14,425 nt of DNA from an uncultured Ruminococcus sp. (GTDB taxonomy: Bacteria > Bacillota > Clostridia > Oscillospirales > Ruminococcaceae): contig CAMWGS010000022.1 in assembly GCA_947173865.1 (NCBI GenBank), forward strand, positions 1 to 14,425. The letters are read 5' to 3'. Position numbers and translations under genes: made by a program. The notes below the pieces were generated by a model. The model did no database searches. It was given only the letters and a program-made list of their open reading frames with translations, and was not told where the DNA came from. Shown in pieces: positions 5,986 through 14,424 of this stretch. The stretch's first letter is position 1; each line of letters starts with the position of its first letter.

Positions 5986-7313
5986 TCAGCTATCACCTCT
6001 CCGATTAAATCATAATCAAGTGTATCAGTAATCTTTATTTTAACGTATTCACCGACCGAAAGTGATTTTTCGGAAGTAAAGAAAACTTTTCCGTCTATGT
6101 CGGGAGCATCAAGCTGAGTACGTCCGAACCAGCACTCACCGAAACGGTCAAATCCCTCAACTACAGTTTCAAGTTCCTTTCCGAGAAGTTTTTCATTATT
6201 TTCGGCACTTATCAACATCTGCTGTTCCATAATAATGTCTGCACGATGATGTTTTACTTCGTCGTCAATCTGCCCTTCAAAATCAGCTGATTTAGTTCCT
6301 TCCTCCTGAGAGTACGCAAAACAGCCGAGTCTGTCAAATCTGACCTTGTTTACAAATTCCGAAAGTTCCGTGAACTGTTCTTCTGTTTCGGCAGGAAAGC
6401 CGGTAATAAGAGTAGTACGCAGAATGACATTCGGCACTTTTTCCCTGATATGTGCAAAAAGATTTTCAAGACTTTCACGGTCACCCCAGCGGTTCATACG
6501 GTCGAGAATTTCGCCATTGCAATGCTGTATCGGAATTTCAAGATACTTAACAAGCTTTTCTTCACTTGCAATTGTTTCAAGAAGTTCGTCAGTAATTCTT
6601 TCGGGATAGCAATAAAGCGTGCGAATCCAGTGTATACCGTCTATCTTACAGAGACGGCGGAGAAGTTCGGGAAGTTTTGATTTTCCGTATAAATCCTCAC
6701 CATAACGTGAGGTGTCCTGTGCAATAACGATAAGTTCCGTAACACCGTTCTGTGCAAGCCATTCAGCTTCTTTAATTACTGCCTCCATAGGAACACTGCG
6801 GAATTTTCCCCTTATCTGAGGAATTGCACAGTAAGTACAACAGTTTGAACAGCCCTCAGCCACTTTGAGATAAGCAAAAAACGGCAGTGTTGAAATAATT
6901 CTTTCCCCCGTAAGTTCAGCGTCGAGCTTGGGAGCAAAATTTATATATCTTTCGTCTTTCAGCACATGGTCAAGTACATCAACTATATCCTTATTGTTTC
7001 CGATACCTATAACAGCGTCGGCTTCGGGAAACAGTTCGGCAGTTTCTTCTTTATAACGTTCGGAAAGACAGCCTGTAACAACGATTTTTTTAAGCGTACC
7101 GTCTGCTTTGAGTTTAGCCAGTTCAAGAATAGTTTCAATAGCCTCCTCCTTTGCAGACTGTATAAAACCACAGGTATTCACAACAGCAACATCAGCAAGT
7201 CCGGGTTCTGTAACAAGCTTATATCCATGACTTTTTAATTTGTACAGCATTCTCTCGGAGTCAACAAGATTCTTTGAACAGCCGAGCGACACCATTCCGA
7301 CTTTTATCGGCAT
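5982..7313 (-). CDS. rimO: Ribosomal protein S12 methylthiotransferase RimO
   Basis: A 443-residue radical-SAM enzyme that methylthiolates the conserved aspartate of ribosomal protein S12. The N-terminal MTTase domain holds its second iron-sulfur cluster through Cys12, Cys48 and Cys82. The radical-SAM cluster is Cys155, Cys159 and Cys162 in EGCSNCCTYC, followed by IPQIRGKFRS. The C-terminal TRAM domain (about 376-440) binds the substrate. The RGKFRS motif, the start MPIKVGMVSLGCSKN and the length fit RimO better than the tRNA enzymes MiaB or MtaB. It starts three bases after the recX stop, with GGGAGG about nine bases upstream inside the end of recX, and its stop overlaps the pgsA start. Confidence 0.95.
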   Translation of the reverse strand: MPIKVGMVSLGCSKNLVDSERMLYKLKSHGYKLVTEPGLADVAVVNTCGFIQSAKEEAIETILELAKLKADGTLKKIVVTGCLSERYKEETAELFPEADAVIGIGNNKDIVDVLDHVLKDERYINFAPKLDAELTGERIISTLPFFAYLKVAEGCSNCCTYCAIPQIRGKFRSVPMEAVIKEAEWLAQNGVTELIVIAQDTSRYGEDLYGKSKLPELLRRLCKIDGIHWIRTLYCYPERITDELLETIASEEKLVKYLEIPIQHCNGEILDRMNRWGDRESLENLFAHIREKVPNVILRTTLITGFPAETEEQFTELSEFVNKVRFDRLGCFAYSQEEGTKSADFEGQIDDEVKHHRADIIMEQQMLISAENNEKLLGKELETVVEGFDRFGECWFGRTQLDAPDIDGKVFFTSEKSLSVGEYVKIKITDTLDYDLIGEVIAE

Positions 7314-7316
7314 ATA

Positions 7317-7943
7317 TTAATCCTCCCTGTTGTCAAAATATTCTCCTGTTGCACGGTTTATCTCGTCAAAACCATATCCGTACCGCACAAGAGAACTCTT
7401 GACTTTTTCTATTGATTTTCTGTCATTCCTGTCTGTAAGCAGACGGGCGTATTTTGTTTCAATAAGATGAGCAAGGTTTTCACTGAAACTTTCCTCATAA
7501 GGCTGAAGAATATCTTCCGCAAGATATTCGTCTATGCCCTTCATTATGATTTCGTGCTTTGCACGTCGGAAACCGTATTTTCTCGCCTCAACATACCTAA
7601 TCGCAAGCTTTTCCGCATAACGTTCATCGTCAATTATTCCCACACTTTCAAGTTTTTTAACAACCGCACCGCACAGGCTTTCATTCCTGTAAGTCTTTAC
7701 AAGCTTTTCACACATTTCTCTTGCAGAATAATCACGGTAATCCAGACAATACAAAGCATACTGATATGCACGCCTGAAAGTTGACGCATATATTATTTTT
7801 TTAAGTTCACTGCGTTCAAGTTCCATACCCTCGTGAATATTAAAATCAGCGATAATATCGGCATGAAGATAAATTTTTCTTGTGTCGTCTATCTCCGCCT
7901 CATAGGTAGTACCTTTATAAATTTTAACAGAAGTTACTTTCAT
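7317..7943 (-). CDS. recX: Regulatory protein RecX
   Basis: A 208-residue RecX, a small helical protein that binds RecA filaments and modulates them. Recognisable pieces are LDYRDYSAREMCEKL (about 87-101) and the segment with GIIDDERYAEKLA, both typical of the three-helix repeats, then YGFRRAKHEI with the conserved basic residues. The first 60 or so residues form the extra N-terminal part seen in many Firmicutes RecX. Only two bases separate its ATG from the recA stop (TAA-TA-ATG). The nearest GGAG-like site is about 20 bases upstream inside recA, so initiation probably depends on ribosomes finishing recA. That would keep RecX well below RecA, as expected for an inhibitor. Confidence 0.92.
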   Translation of the reverse strand: MKVTSVKIYKGTTYEAEIDDTRKIYLHADIIADFNIHEGMELERSELKKIIYASTFRRAYQYALYCLDYRDYSAREMCEKLVKTYRNESLCGAVVKKLESVGIIDDERYAEKLAIRYVEARKYGFRRAKHEIIMKGIDEYLAEDILQPYEESFSENLAHLIETKYARLLTDRNDRKSIEKVKSSLVRYGYGFDEINRATGEYFDNRED

Positions 7944-7945
7944 TA

Positions 7946-9106
7946 TTATTCAGCAGGTGTGAACTCCTCAAAATCCTCTTCAATATCGGCAAGAATGTCT
8001 TCATCATCTGTTTCTGCATCTGAAACTGTACCGACCTTTTTCGGCTGACTTTTTTCAGAGTTGTTATTCAACATTTCTTCTCTGCGTGCAAGAATCTGCT
8101 CCTCAATTTCTTTCATGAGAGCTTCGTCATTTTTCAGAAGTTCCTTTACATTGTCACGACCCTGACCAAGTTTCTGGTCTTTATAGCTGAACCACGAACC
8201 GCCTTTTTTGATAACTTCAAGTTCAACAGCCATGTCAAGAACTTCACCCGTTCTTGAAATTCCCTGACCGTACATCATATCAAAAGTTGCTTCCTTGAAC
8301 GGAGGGGCGACTTTGTTCTTTACAACCTTACAGCGTGTCGATGCACCGATAATCTCACCGTTAGCCTTGATAACTTCACCTTTTCTTACCTCTATACGTA
8401 CGGAAGAATAGAACTTCAATGCACGACCACCCGGAGTAGTTTCGGGGTTCCCGTACATAACACCGATTTTTTCACGAATCTGATTGATAAAGATTGCAAC
8501 ACAGTTTGACTTTGAAATTGCACCTGTAAGCTTTCTCATTGCCTGTGACATAAGGCGTGCAAGCTGTCCCACGTGTAAATCTCCCATATCGCCGTCAATT
8601 TCCGCACGGGTAGTCATAGCTGCTATAGAGTCAATAACAATTACATCAATAGCACCTGAACGTATAAGAGCTTCGGCAATTTCAAGTGCCTGCTCACCGC
8701 TGTCGGGCTGGGAAACAAGCAGGTCGTCAGTGTTTACACCGAGAGCCTTGGCATAAACAGGGTCTAAAGCGTGTTCAACGTCAATAAAAGCGGCTTCACC
8801 GCCCAGTTTCTGAGCCTGAGCAATAACAGAAAGTGCAACTGTAGTCTTACCCGAACTTTCAGGACCGTAAATCTCAACAATACGTCCCTTCGGAACTCCG
8901 CCTATACCCAGAGCCATGTCAAGAGTCATAGAACCAGTCGGAATAGCGTCAACATTGAGGGTTTTGGTCTGTCCCAGACGCATTACAGCACCTGCACCGT
9001 ATTTCTTTTCAATCATCTTCAATGCACCTTCAAGTGCGGTTTTTCTGTCCTCTCTCGTTGTAACACGTACAACGGAAGCCTTTTTTGCAAGTTCCTTTTT
9101 AGCCAT
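7946..9106 (-). CDS. recA: Recombinase RecA
   Basis: A 386-residue RecA, the ATP-dependent strand-exchange protein that also triggers LexA self-cleavage. Walker A GPESSGKT (81-88), the catalytic glutamate in FIDVEHALDP (Glu111), Walker B VIVIDS (155-160) and loop L2 NQIREKIGVMYGNPETTP (208-225) are all present, then KFYSSVR. The N-terminus is about 14 residues longer than in E. coli, and the C-terminus is a long acidic tail rich in Asp and Glu. The loop L1 area reads AAMTTRAEIDGDMGD and then HVGQLARLMSQ, where most RecAs have TP or VP and GLQARLMSQ. The ATG overlaps the prmC stop by one base (TAATG) and has AGGAGG about eight bases upstream. I see no LexA box upstream, so SOS control is not evident here. 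Confidence 0.98.
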   Translation of the reverse strand: MAKKELAKKASVVRVTTREDRKTALEGALKMIEKKYGAGAVMRLGQTKTLNVDAIPTGSMTLDMALGIGGVPKGRIVEIYGPESSGKTTVALSVIAQAQKLGGEAAFIDVEHALDPVYAKALGVNTDDLLVSQPDSGEQALEIAEALIRSGAIDVIVIDSIAAMTTRAEIDGDMGDLHVGQLARLMSQAMRKLTGAISKSNCVAIFINQIREKIGVMYGNPETTPGGRALKFYSSVRIEVRKGEVIKANGEIIGASTRCKVVKNKVAPPFKEATFDMMYGQGISRTGEVLDMAVELEVIKKGGSWFSYKDQKLGQGRDNVKELLKNDEALMKEIEEQILARREEMLNNNSEKSQPKKVGTVSDAETDDEDILADIEEDFEEFTPAE

Positions 9107-9963
9107 TATAATTCCTCCTGTTTCAGAGCCGTAACTGTTCTTATAATATTCTGGGTATCACGGCTGAATGTTATATTATAAAAATTATTTTTATACAAGA
9201 TTTTTTCAACGTCATCATGCTGTCCGTCACCGAATTCATAAGCAATCCAGCCGTTGTTATTAAGTGATTTTCTCCATATGGAAGTTATTTCCCTGTAAAA
9301 ATCAAGACCGTCATCACCGCCGAAAAGAGCAAGTTCAGGCTCAAACGTAACTTCTTTCTGCAAAGTGTCCATATCGTACCGAGTAAGATAGGGCGGATTA
9401 CAGACTATTATGTCAAGACCTGACAAACTTTCAGCCGTTTCCTGTTTCAGTACATCGGCATTTATTATATTAATGTCCGCTTTGTTAAGTTCGGCGTTTT
9501 CCCTGATTAATTCAACAGCCTTTTCCGAAATTTCAACGGCATATACTTCTGAATCGGGAATCTGTTTTTTAAGAGTAACCGCAATACAACCGCTTCCCGA
9601 ACACAAATCGGCTATTTTAGGGGATTTCAGATTATTTTTTCTGAATATTTCAAGAATATTTTCAATAAGGGTTTCAGTATCGGGACGGGGTATAAGAACA
9701 TTTTCATTTACCCTGAAAGTATATCCGTAAAATTCCCACTGTCCGAGAAGATACTGTACGGGATAACCCTCTGTTCTTCTTTTTACAAGAACGAGAATAA
9801 TTTCTTTCTTGTCGTCGGGGACAATTTCCGTAGGTCTGAAAAGCGGATTTCTGTCACCGAGAATATCCTGAAAAATACAAAGCGTGTCGAAATATGACGA
9901 ATCTATACCGTTTTTATCCATCAGCGAAACACATTCTCTGAAAAGCATATCACGGCTTACCAC
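9106..9963 (-). CDS. prmC: Peptide chain release factor N5-glutamine methyltransferase PrmC
   Basis: A 285-residue SAM-dependent methyltransferase that methylates the Gln of the GGQ motif in release factors RF1 and RF2. The N-terminal domain includes the conserved PVQYLLGQWEFYG (68-80) and the LIPRPDTETL motif (90-99). The SAM site is DLCSGSG (119-125). NPPY (189-192) binds the target glutamine, and EPELALFGGDDGL (208-220) is typical of PrmC. The start is a GTG at 9963 overlapping the end of the DUF1385 gene, backed by a very strong AAGGAGGAGG a few bases upstream. The next ATG, five codons in, lacks such a site. DUF1385-prmC pairs occur in other Clostridia, often with prfA next, but here recA follows. 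Confidence 0.95.
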   Translation of the reverse strand: MVSRDMLFRECVSLMDKNGIDSSYFDTLCIFQDILGDRNPLFRPTEIVPDDKKEIILVLVKRRTEGYPVQYLLGQWEFYGYTFRVNENVLIPRPDTETLIENILEIFRKNNLKSPKIADLCSGSGCIAVTLKKQIPDSEVYAVEISEKAVELIRENAELNKADINIINADVLKQETAESLSGLDIIVCNPPYLTRYDMDTLQKEVTFEPELALFGGDDGLDFYREITSIWRKSLNNNGWIAYEFGDGQHDDVEKILYKNNFYNITFSRDTQNIIRTVTALKQEEL

Positions 9964-10886
9964 TTGTCCTCCTCCTTATCCGCAGGAATACAGGGTTTCA
10001 TAGCTGCTATTGCAATTTCAATCATACTGTCATCAGGTTCACGGGTTGTTATTCTCTGCATCGCAAGTCCCGGAGCGGAGAGTACTCTTGTAAAAAGATT
10101 ATCGTGATTTCCCGCAAGTCTTATACATTCATACGATATTCCGACTATAAGCGGAAGAAGTATCAGTGACGCAACTATTCTCTGCCATGTCACAGTAAAA
10201 GGTACAAAGCACATCACAAATATTCCGACTATAAGAACAATAAATATAAAGCTTGTTCCACACCTCTTGTGAAAACGTGACTGCTTGCGGACGTTCTCAA
10301 CCGTCAGAGGAAGTTCCGCTTCATGACAGGCAATAGTCTTGTGTTCTGCACCGTGATACTCATATTGCCGGCGTATATCTTTCATGAAACTCACCAGAGC
10401 CATATATGCCACGAAAATTACTATTTTTACAATTCCCTCCAGTATGGAACGGACTATTCTGTGTTCTTCAATTCCCGAAATAAGACCTATAATTATTTTT
10501 GGCAGAAACATAAACAGTCCCAGTGCAATAACTATACCAAGTAACATACCTATATACATTACAATATCGAATATTCCCGAATTTTCTTCTTCTGCCTTTT
10601 CTTCTTCCGTAAGCTGTTTCTCGGCCGACTTCATCATATATTTATATCCCTTTGTCATAGAAATGACAAAGCTTACACAACCTCTTACAATCGGGGTTTT
10701 CTTGTACCAAGGTGCATTTTTTCCGTTGTTTTCGTCCCACGTTTCAAGGTCTATAGAGCCGTCGGGGAGTCTGCACGCCATTGCTCCCTTGTTCGGACCA
10801 AGCATCATTATTCCCTCAATGAGAGCCTGTCCGCCTATTTTCGATTTAAATTTTTCACAGCACTGTGAATCGTTATTTTTTCCCAT
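9957..10886 (-). CDS. DUF1385 (YqhQ family) multi-pass membrane protein
   Basis: A 309-residue membrane protein of the DUF1385/YqhQ family, whose function is not known. The family motifs are clear: GGQALIEGIMM (18-28), YHGAEHKTI (177-185), a HKRCGTSF motif (206-213) and the C-terminal APGLAMQRITTREP (271-284). The conserved His, Glu and Cys in the middle motifs suggest a metal or catalytic site, which is inference. Hydrophobic helices are at about 105-137, 147-166, 212-232 and 236-256. It starts ten bases after the histidine kinase stop with TAGGAGA, and its last codons overlap the GTG of prmC, so it is firmly inside the operon. Confidence 0.92.
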   Translation of the reverse strand: MGKNNDSQCCEKFKSKIGGQALIEGIMMLGPNKGAMACRLPDGSIDLETWDENNGKNAPWYKKTPIVRGCVSFVISMTKGYKYMMKSAEKQLTEEEKAEEENSGIFDIVMYIGMLLGIVIALGLFMFLPKIIIGLISGIEEHRIVRSILEGIVKIVIFVAYMALVSFMKDIRRQYEYHGAEHKTIACHEAELPLTVENVRKQSRFHKRCGTSFIFIVLIVGIFVMCFVPFTVTWQRIVASLILLPLIVGISYECIRLAGNHDNLFTRVLSAPGLAMQRITTREPDDSMIEIAIAAMKPCIPADKEEDKW

Positions 10887-10896
10887 TTAATTTCTC

Positions 10897-12300
10897 CTAC
10901 TGTGTTTTTGCAGGAAGTGTAATTTTCACTGTTGTTCCCTTACCTTCTCCTGCACTGGAAATTTCCATAGTTCCCTCATGCATGGCAATAATTTCGTCTG
11001 CAACGGCAAGACCTATGCCTGAGCCACGCCTTGTATGATTAGCCTTATAGAATTTTGTCTTTACTTTTGAAAGGTCTGATTCCTTTATACCACAACCCGT
11101 ATCCGAAACAGTGACTATAACGTTTCCGTCTGCCTCAGACGCATTTATAGTTACAGTATCACCGTCAGACGAATACTTTACCGCATTGTCAATTACATTT
11201 ATAAAAACCTGTCTTATACGATTTTTGTCACCGAAGACAAAAGGCAACATTTCAGGGTCGTTGTATATAATTTTTATATCCTCACGCCGTGCCTTGTCAC
11301 TGTAGATAAGAACAGCGTCACCGAGTTCTGCGAGTATGTCCATATTGGTAGCCTGAAGCGTAAAGTGACCGCTCTGCATACGTGAAAAATCAAGCAGTTC
11401 CTCAACCATCTGCGAAAGCCTTTCCGCTTCGTTCACTATAACACCCACGCCCTTTTTGACAGTATCGGGATTTGATTCACTGTCAATCATAAGAGTTTCA
11501 GCCCAGCCTTTTATAGCGGTAAGAGGTGTTCTGAGTTCATGGGAAACAGAAGAAATAAATTCGTTCTTCATTGCTTCGGCGTTGGAAAGTTCGTCTGCCA
11601 TGTGATTTATCGCCATGCACAAATCACCTATTTCGTCGTTGCTGTTGTTGCTGATACGTACAGAAAAATCACCTATTGCAAACTTTCTTGCTATACCGCT
11701 TATCTGACGTATCGGTTTTACAATAGAACCCGCAAAATAAAGACCTGTAATCACAATTATCAGTATAATTGCAAAACATACTACCGTTACGACAATGGCA
11801 CTTGATTTTATCGTGTTGTCGATTTCAGTAAGCGACGTAACCATACGCACAGAACTGTACTCACTGTTGAATGAAGAAATAGGAACGGAAACGGCAAGAA
11901 TCTTTTCACCGCCCGGCAGTTTTCCGACATATGAACCCTCACCAGAATCCATAGCTTCCTCATAGTCGGGCATGAGTGTGTTTTCGTCGGGAGAAAATCC
12001 AGAAGAAGTAAGCACAACCCTGCCTTTTGAGTTTATCGCCATGAGTTCTATTTTGTCCTTTTCGTTGAACGTTTCAAGCATATTTCTCATTTCTGCCGAA
12101 AAATTTGCCGCACTGTCCTGTGAATGAATACTGAGAACGCTCGTTACAGCGTTTATTTTTGAAACAAGGTACTGTTTCGCCGAACTGTAGAAATAACTCT
12201 GTATAGCATAAATGAATATCAGGTCAAATACAACCATGACAAGTATCACAACACCAAGGTTATTAAGAATCCAGCGTCTTGTTATACTTTTTTTAGCCAT
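10897..12300 (-). CDS. Sensor histidine kinase, PhoR/WalK-like (two-component system)
   Basis: A 467-residue membrane kinase. Order: first membrane helix (about 13-34), an extracytoplasmic sensor region (35-166), second helix (167-190), HAMP linker (about 190-243), HisKA with phospho-acceptor His254 in SHELRTPLTAIKGW, and the HATPase domain with N-box Asn368/Asn372/Lys375, G1 DTGCGI (400-405) and G2 GSGIGLAV (426-433). Everything needed for autophosphorylation is present. Its ATG overlaps the response-regulator stop as TAATG, and only a weak GGAATGA lies upstream, so it is probably made by coupled translation. The sensor region looks PAS-like in pattern but I cannot name its ligand. Neighbouring genes suggest an envelope or growth signal; this is inference. 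Confidence 0.95.
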   Translation of the reverse strand: MAKKSITRRWILNNLGVVILVMVVFDLIFIYAIQSYFYSSAKQYLVSKINAVTSVLSIHSQDSAANFSAEMRNMLETFNEKDKIELMAINSKGRVVLTSSGFSPDENTLMPDYEEAMDSGEGSYVGKLPGGEKILAVSVPISSFNSEYSSVRMVTSLTEIDNTIKSSAIVVTVVCFAIILIIVITGLYFAGSIVKPIRQISGIARKFAIGDFSVRISNNSNDEIGDLCMAINHMADELSNAEAMKNEFISSVSHELRTPLTAIKGWAETLMIDSESNPDTVKKGVGVIVNEAERLSQMVEELLDFSRMQSGHFTLQATNMDILAELGDAVLIYSDKARREDIKIIYNDPEMLPFVFGDKNRIRQVFINVIDNAVKYSSDGDTVTINASEADGNVIVTVSDTGCGIKESDLSKVKTKFYKANHTRRGSGIGLAVADEIIAMHEGTMEISSAGEGKGTTVKITLPAKTQ

Positions 12301-13001
12301 TACTGAGTATCATTCCATTTGTAACCGTAACCCCATATAGTAATTATATACTTCGGGCTTGACGGTTCTTCCTCTATCTTCATACGGATTCTTCTTATAT
12401 TTACATCAACAATCTTGTCGTCACCGTAATAGCTTTCACCCCATATGTGATTGAGAATACTTGCACGGTCAAGAGCGGTGTTCTTGTTGTTCATGAAAAA
12501 TTCAAGTATCTGATACTCAACCTGTGTAAGTTCAATCGGAACACCGTTTTTTGTCACGGTACGGCTTTTAAGGTTCAGGACAAAAGGCCCTGACTCAATA
12601 AGCGACTGTTTTTCATTTTTTATGAAACTCATACATACACGTCTGTAAATAGCGTCAACCCTTGCTGTAAGCTCAGACGGTGAAAACGGTTTTGTTATAT
12701 AGTCGTCCGCACCAATCATTAGACCGCTTACCTTGTCCATTTCCTGTGTACGTGCAGTAAGCATTATAATGCCTATGGTAGAACTCTTTTCACGGATTCT
12801 CTTACACACCGTGAAACCGTCAATACCAGGCATCATTATATCAAGGAGAACGATATCAAAATTTCCGTGTTCTGTCTCAAACGTTCTGAGAGCAGCTTCA
12901 CCGCAGTCAACGTCAACAACGTCATAACCCGCACGCTTTAAATTTATAACAACAAATTCACGTATAGTTGCCTCGTCCTCACAAATAAGAATACGTTTCA
13001 A
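12300..13001 (-). CDS. OmpR/PhoB-family DNA-binding response regulator
   Basis: A 233-residue response regulator paired with the kinase downstream. The receiver domain has the acidic pocket Glu8/Asp9, phospho-acceptor Asp54 (VLLDIMMPG), Thr82 and Lys104 (TKPFSPSE). The C-terminal winged helix carries LTQVEYQILEFF, the recognition segment DDKIVDVNIRRIRMKIE and the final wing YIITIWGYGYKW. The start codon is TTG at 13001, giving the family N-terminus KRILICEDE. It is backed by AAAAAGGAG nine bases upstream, and no ATG or GTG would keep the first beta strand. Targets are unknown. The stop overlaps the kinase ATG by one base. Confidence 0.96.
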   Translation of the reverse strand: MKRILICEDEATIREFVVINLKRAGYDVVDVDCGEAALRTFETEHGNFDIVLLDIMMPGIDGFTVCKRIREKSSTIGIIMLTARTQEMDKVSGLMIGADDYITKPFSPSELTARVDAIYRRVCMSFIKNEKQSLIESGPFVLNLKSRTVTKNGVPIELTQVEYQILEFFMNNKNTALDRASILNHIWGESYYGDDKIVDVNIRRIRMKIEEEPSSPKYIITIWGYGYKWNDTQ

Positions 13002-13030
13002 TTTTTTCAGCTCCTTTTTACAAATTACAC

Positions 13031-14350
13031 TTATTCCCTGAACTTAAAACCAATCGCCACATCTCCTGACAAAACTGAAAGACCGTCGCCGTTTTCATCG
13101 TCCGAAACAGGTATATATGCAAGATATGCCGAATCACCTTTAGTACGCATAAGCATATAGCCGTTTGAAATTCTGTCCTCTTTCGAGGGGGTATCCTCTG
13201 CGAAATAAATACGCAGAAGTTCACGTCCGACAGTTCCGTTTTCATAAGCACAGAAAACTATTTCGTCGTTCACATAGTCATGTCTGACTGTAACGTTATT
13301 TCCCCATTTTTCAGGAAATACAAAAATATATCCGTCATTTATACTGTAATATGATGAATACTTCTTTTCCATTCTGTCGTCTTCATTTATAAAATACCAG
13401 TTTGTTATTTTCATCTGTTCACTTTCGGAAACATCTTCATAACCCAGAGAAATGGACTGAACAGGTATTTCAAGAATACCGTCTCCGTCAATATCAAAAG
13501 ACGTACAACCCGCAGGTCTTACCGTAAATATCGACTCCTCCGATGTGGAAAAAACTTTTTTCAGACCTGTATCGTCCATATAAATTATATCCGTCTGAAC
13601 AAGACCATTTCCAAGAACTGCGTCTATATAAAGACCAGTTCTTTTGCTGTCAATACTTCCATAATTCAGACTGTCAAATTCTGTAAAGCTTCCACTGAGT
13701 TTACGGCTGTATTTATAGTATATTCCGTCACTGTTCAGCTTATATGCCTCGGCAACGGCAAGTGAACCCGACGACGAACCCGACAACAAAAGAAATTCAT
13801 TTTCATCATCTTGGTCAAGGTCTGTAACGTCTATAAAAGAATACGACTCGGAAAAAGTTTCTTCAATACTGCCGTCAACATAGCTGTATATTGATACATT
13901 CTTCTCGGAACGGTTTATCAGACTGCTTCCTATAATAAGGTTCATACGGTTATTTGAGCCGAGTTTTGAAATCATTACCTTTTCAATTTCCGCTCCCTTT
14001 GCGGGAGTATCACAGACCGAACGCCATTTACCGTCAGAACGGTCAAGAATATTTATTCTCAGGGTATTTTCCTCAACGGCAATACTTGTCTTTTCATAGA
14101 AAACAACAGCTTCATTTCCGCCGTCACCGTCAATGTCCTCGATTATGAAAGCCGAGAGATATTTTCCCGATTTCGGATATTTAAGGCTTATAGATGTTCC
14201 TGCCGCATCTGTCAACGCACTGTAAATCTGTTCCTGTTCAACACTGAGTTTCGGGGGAGTCATAAGGTTGTCAATGCTCGAACTGAACACACACCCCGTA
14301 AGAAAGAATACAGCCGTAAAAATTACCGTAAATAATTTTATAATTTTCAT
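13031..14350 (-). CDS. Lipoprotein with FG-GAP/VCBS-like repeats, partner gene of the two-component system
   Basis: A 439-residue predicted lipoprotein. A short positively charged start and hydrophobic stretch lead to the lipobox LTGC, with Cys20 as the lipidated residue. The mature part has at least three calcium-type DxDxDG segments: DIDGDGGNE (72-80), DLDQDDENE (177-185) and DIDGDGILE (286-294). Each is followed by a beta strand of hydrophobic residues, as in FG-GAP/VCBS beta-propeller blades. It lies on the outer membrane face, 29 bases ahead of the response regulator with no terminator between them. A role as an accessory to the sensor kinase is inference from position only. The ribosome binding site is weak, so translation may be coupled to the gene upstream. 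Exact function is unknown. Confidence 0.85.
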   Translation of the reverse strand: MKIIKLFTVIFTAVFFLTGCVFSSSIDNLMTPPKLSVEQEQIYSALTDAAGTSISLKYPKSGKYLSAFIIEDIDGDGGNEAVVFYEKTSIAVEENTLRINILDRSDGKWRSVCDTPAKGAEIEKVMISKLGSNNRMNLIIGSSLINRSEKNVSIYSYVDGSIEETFSESYSFIDVTDLDQDDENEFLLLSGSSSGSLAVAEAYKLNSDGIYYKYSRKLSGSFTEFDSLNYGSIDSKRTGLYIDAVLGNGLVQTDIIYMDDTGLKKVFSTSEESIFTVRPAGCTSFDIDGDGILEIPVQSISLGYEDVSESEQMKITNWYFINEDDRMEKKYSSYYSINDGYIFVFPEKWGNNVTVRHDYVNDEIVFCAYENGTVGRELLRIYFAEDTPSKEDRISNGYMLMRTKGDSAYLAYIPVSDDENGDGLSVLSGDVAIGFKFRE

Positions 14351-14370
14351 TTATTCACTAAACTGAATTT

Positions 14371-14424
14371 TTACTTTCTTTCAGTTATTTTAATATACTC
14401 TTTTTCCTTTGCCACTGCCTTATA
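14371..14424 (-). CDS. C-terminal end of an unidentified gene (cut by the window edge)
   Basis: An open frame enters from the right edge and ends at TAA (14371-14373). It gives 17 visible residues, rich in Lys and Glu, ending in KITERK. It lies 20 bases before the lipoprotein ATG on the same strand, with no hairpin between. The tight spacing and charged composition suggest the tail of a real gene and that the operon continues upstream. Too little is visible to name it, and a frame this short could be open by chance. Confidence 0.45.
   Translation of the reverse strand, partial: YKAVAKEKEYIKITERK

Noticed and set aside
6366..6390. GAACTGTTC-like sequence as a LexA box
   Set aside because: The spacing between the half-sites is wrong and it lies inside the rimO coding sequence, far from any promoter.
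8771..9181. 136-residue frame on the plus strand opposite recA and prmC
   Set aside because: It is the antisense of two well-supported genes, has no ribosome binding site or family match, and its codon pattern mirrors theirs.
10384..10890. 168-residue frame on the plus strand opposite the DUF1385 gene
   Set aside because: It mirrors the coding frame of a membrane protein, which often creates long hydrophobic antisense frames. No independent promoter or ribosome site is seen.
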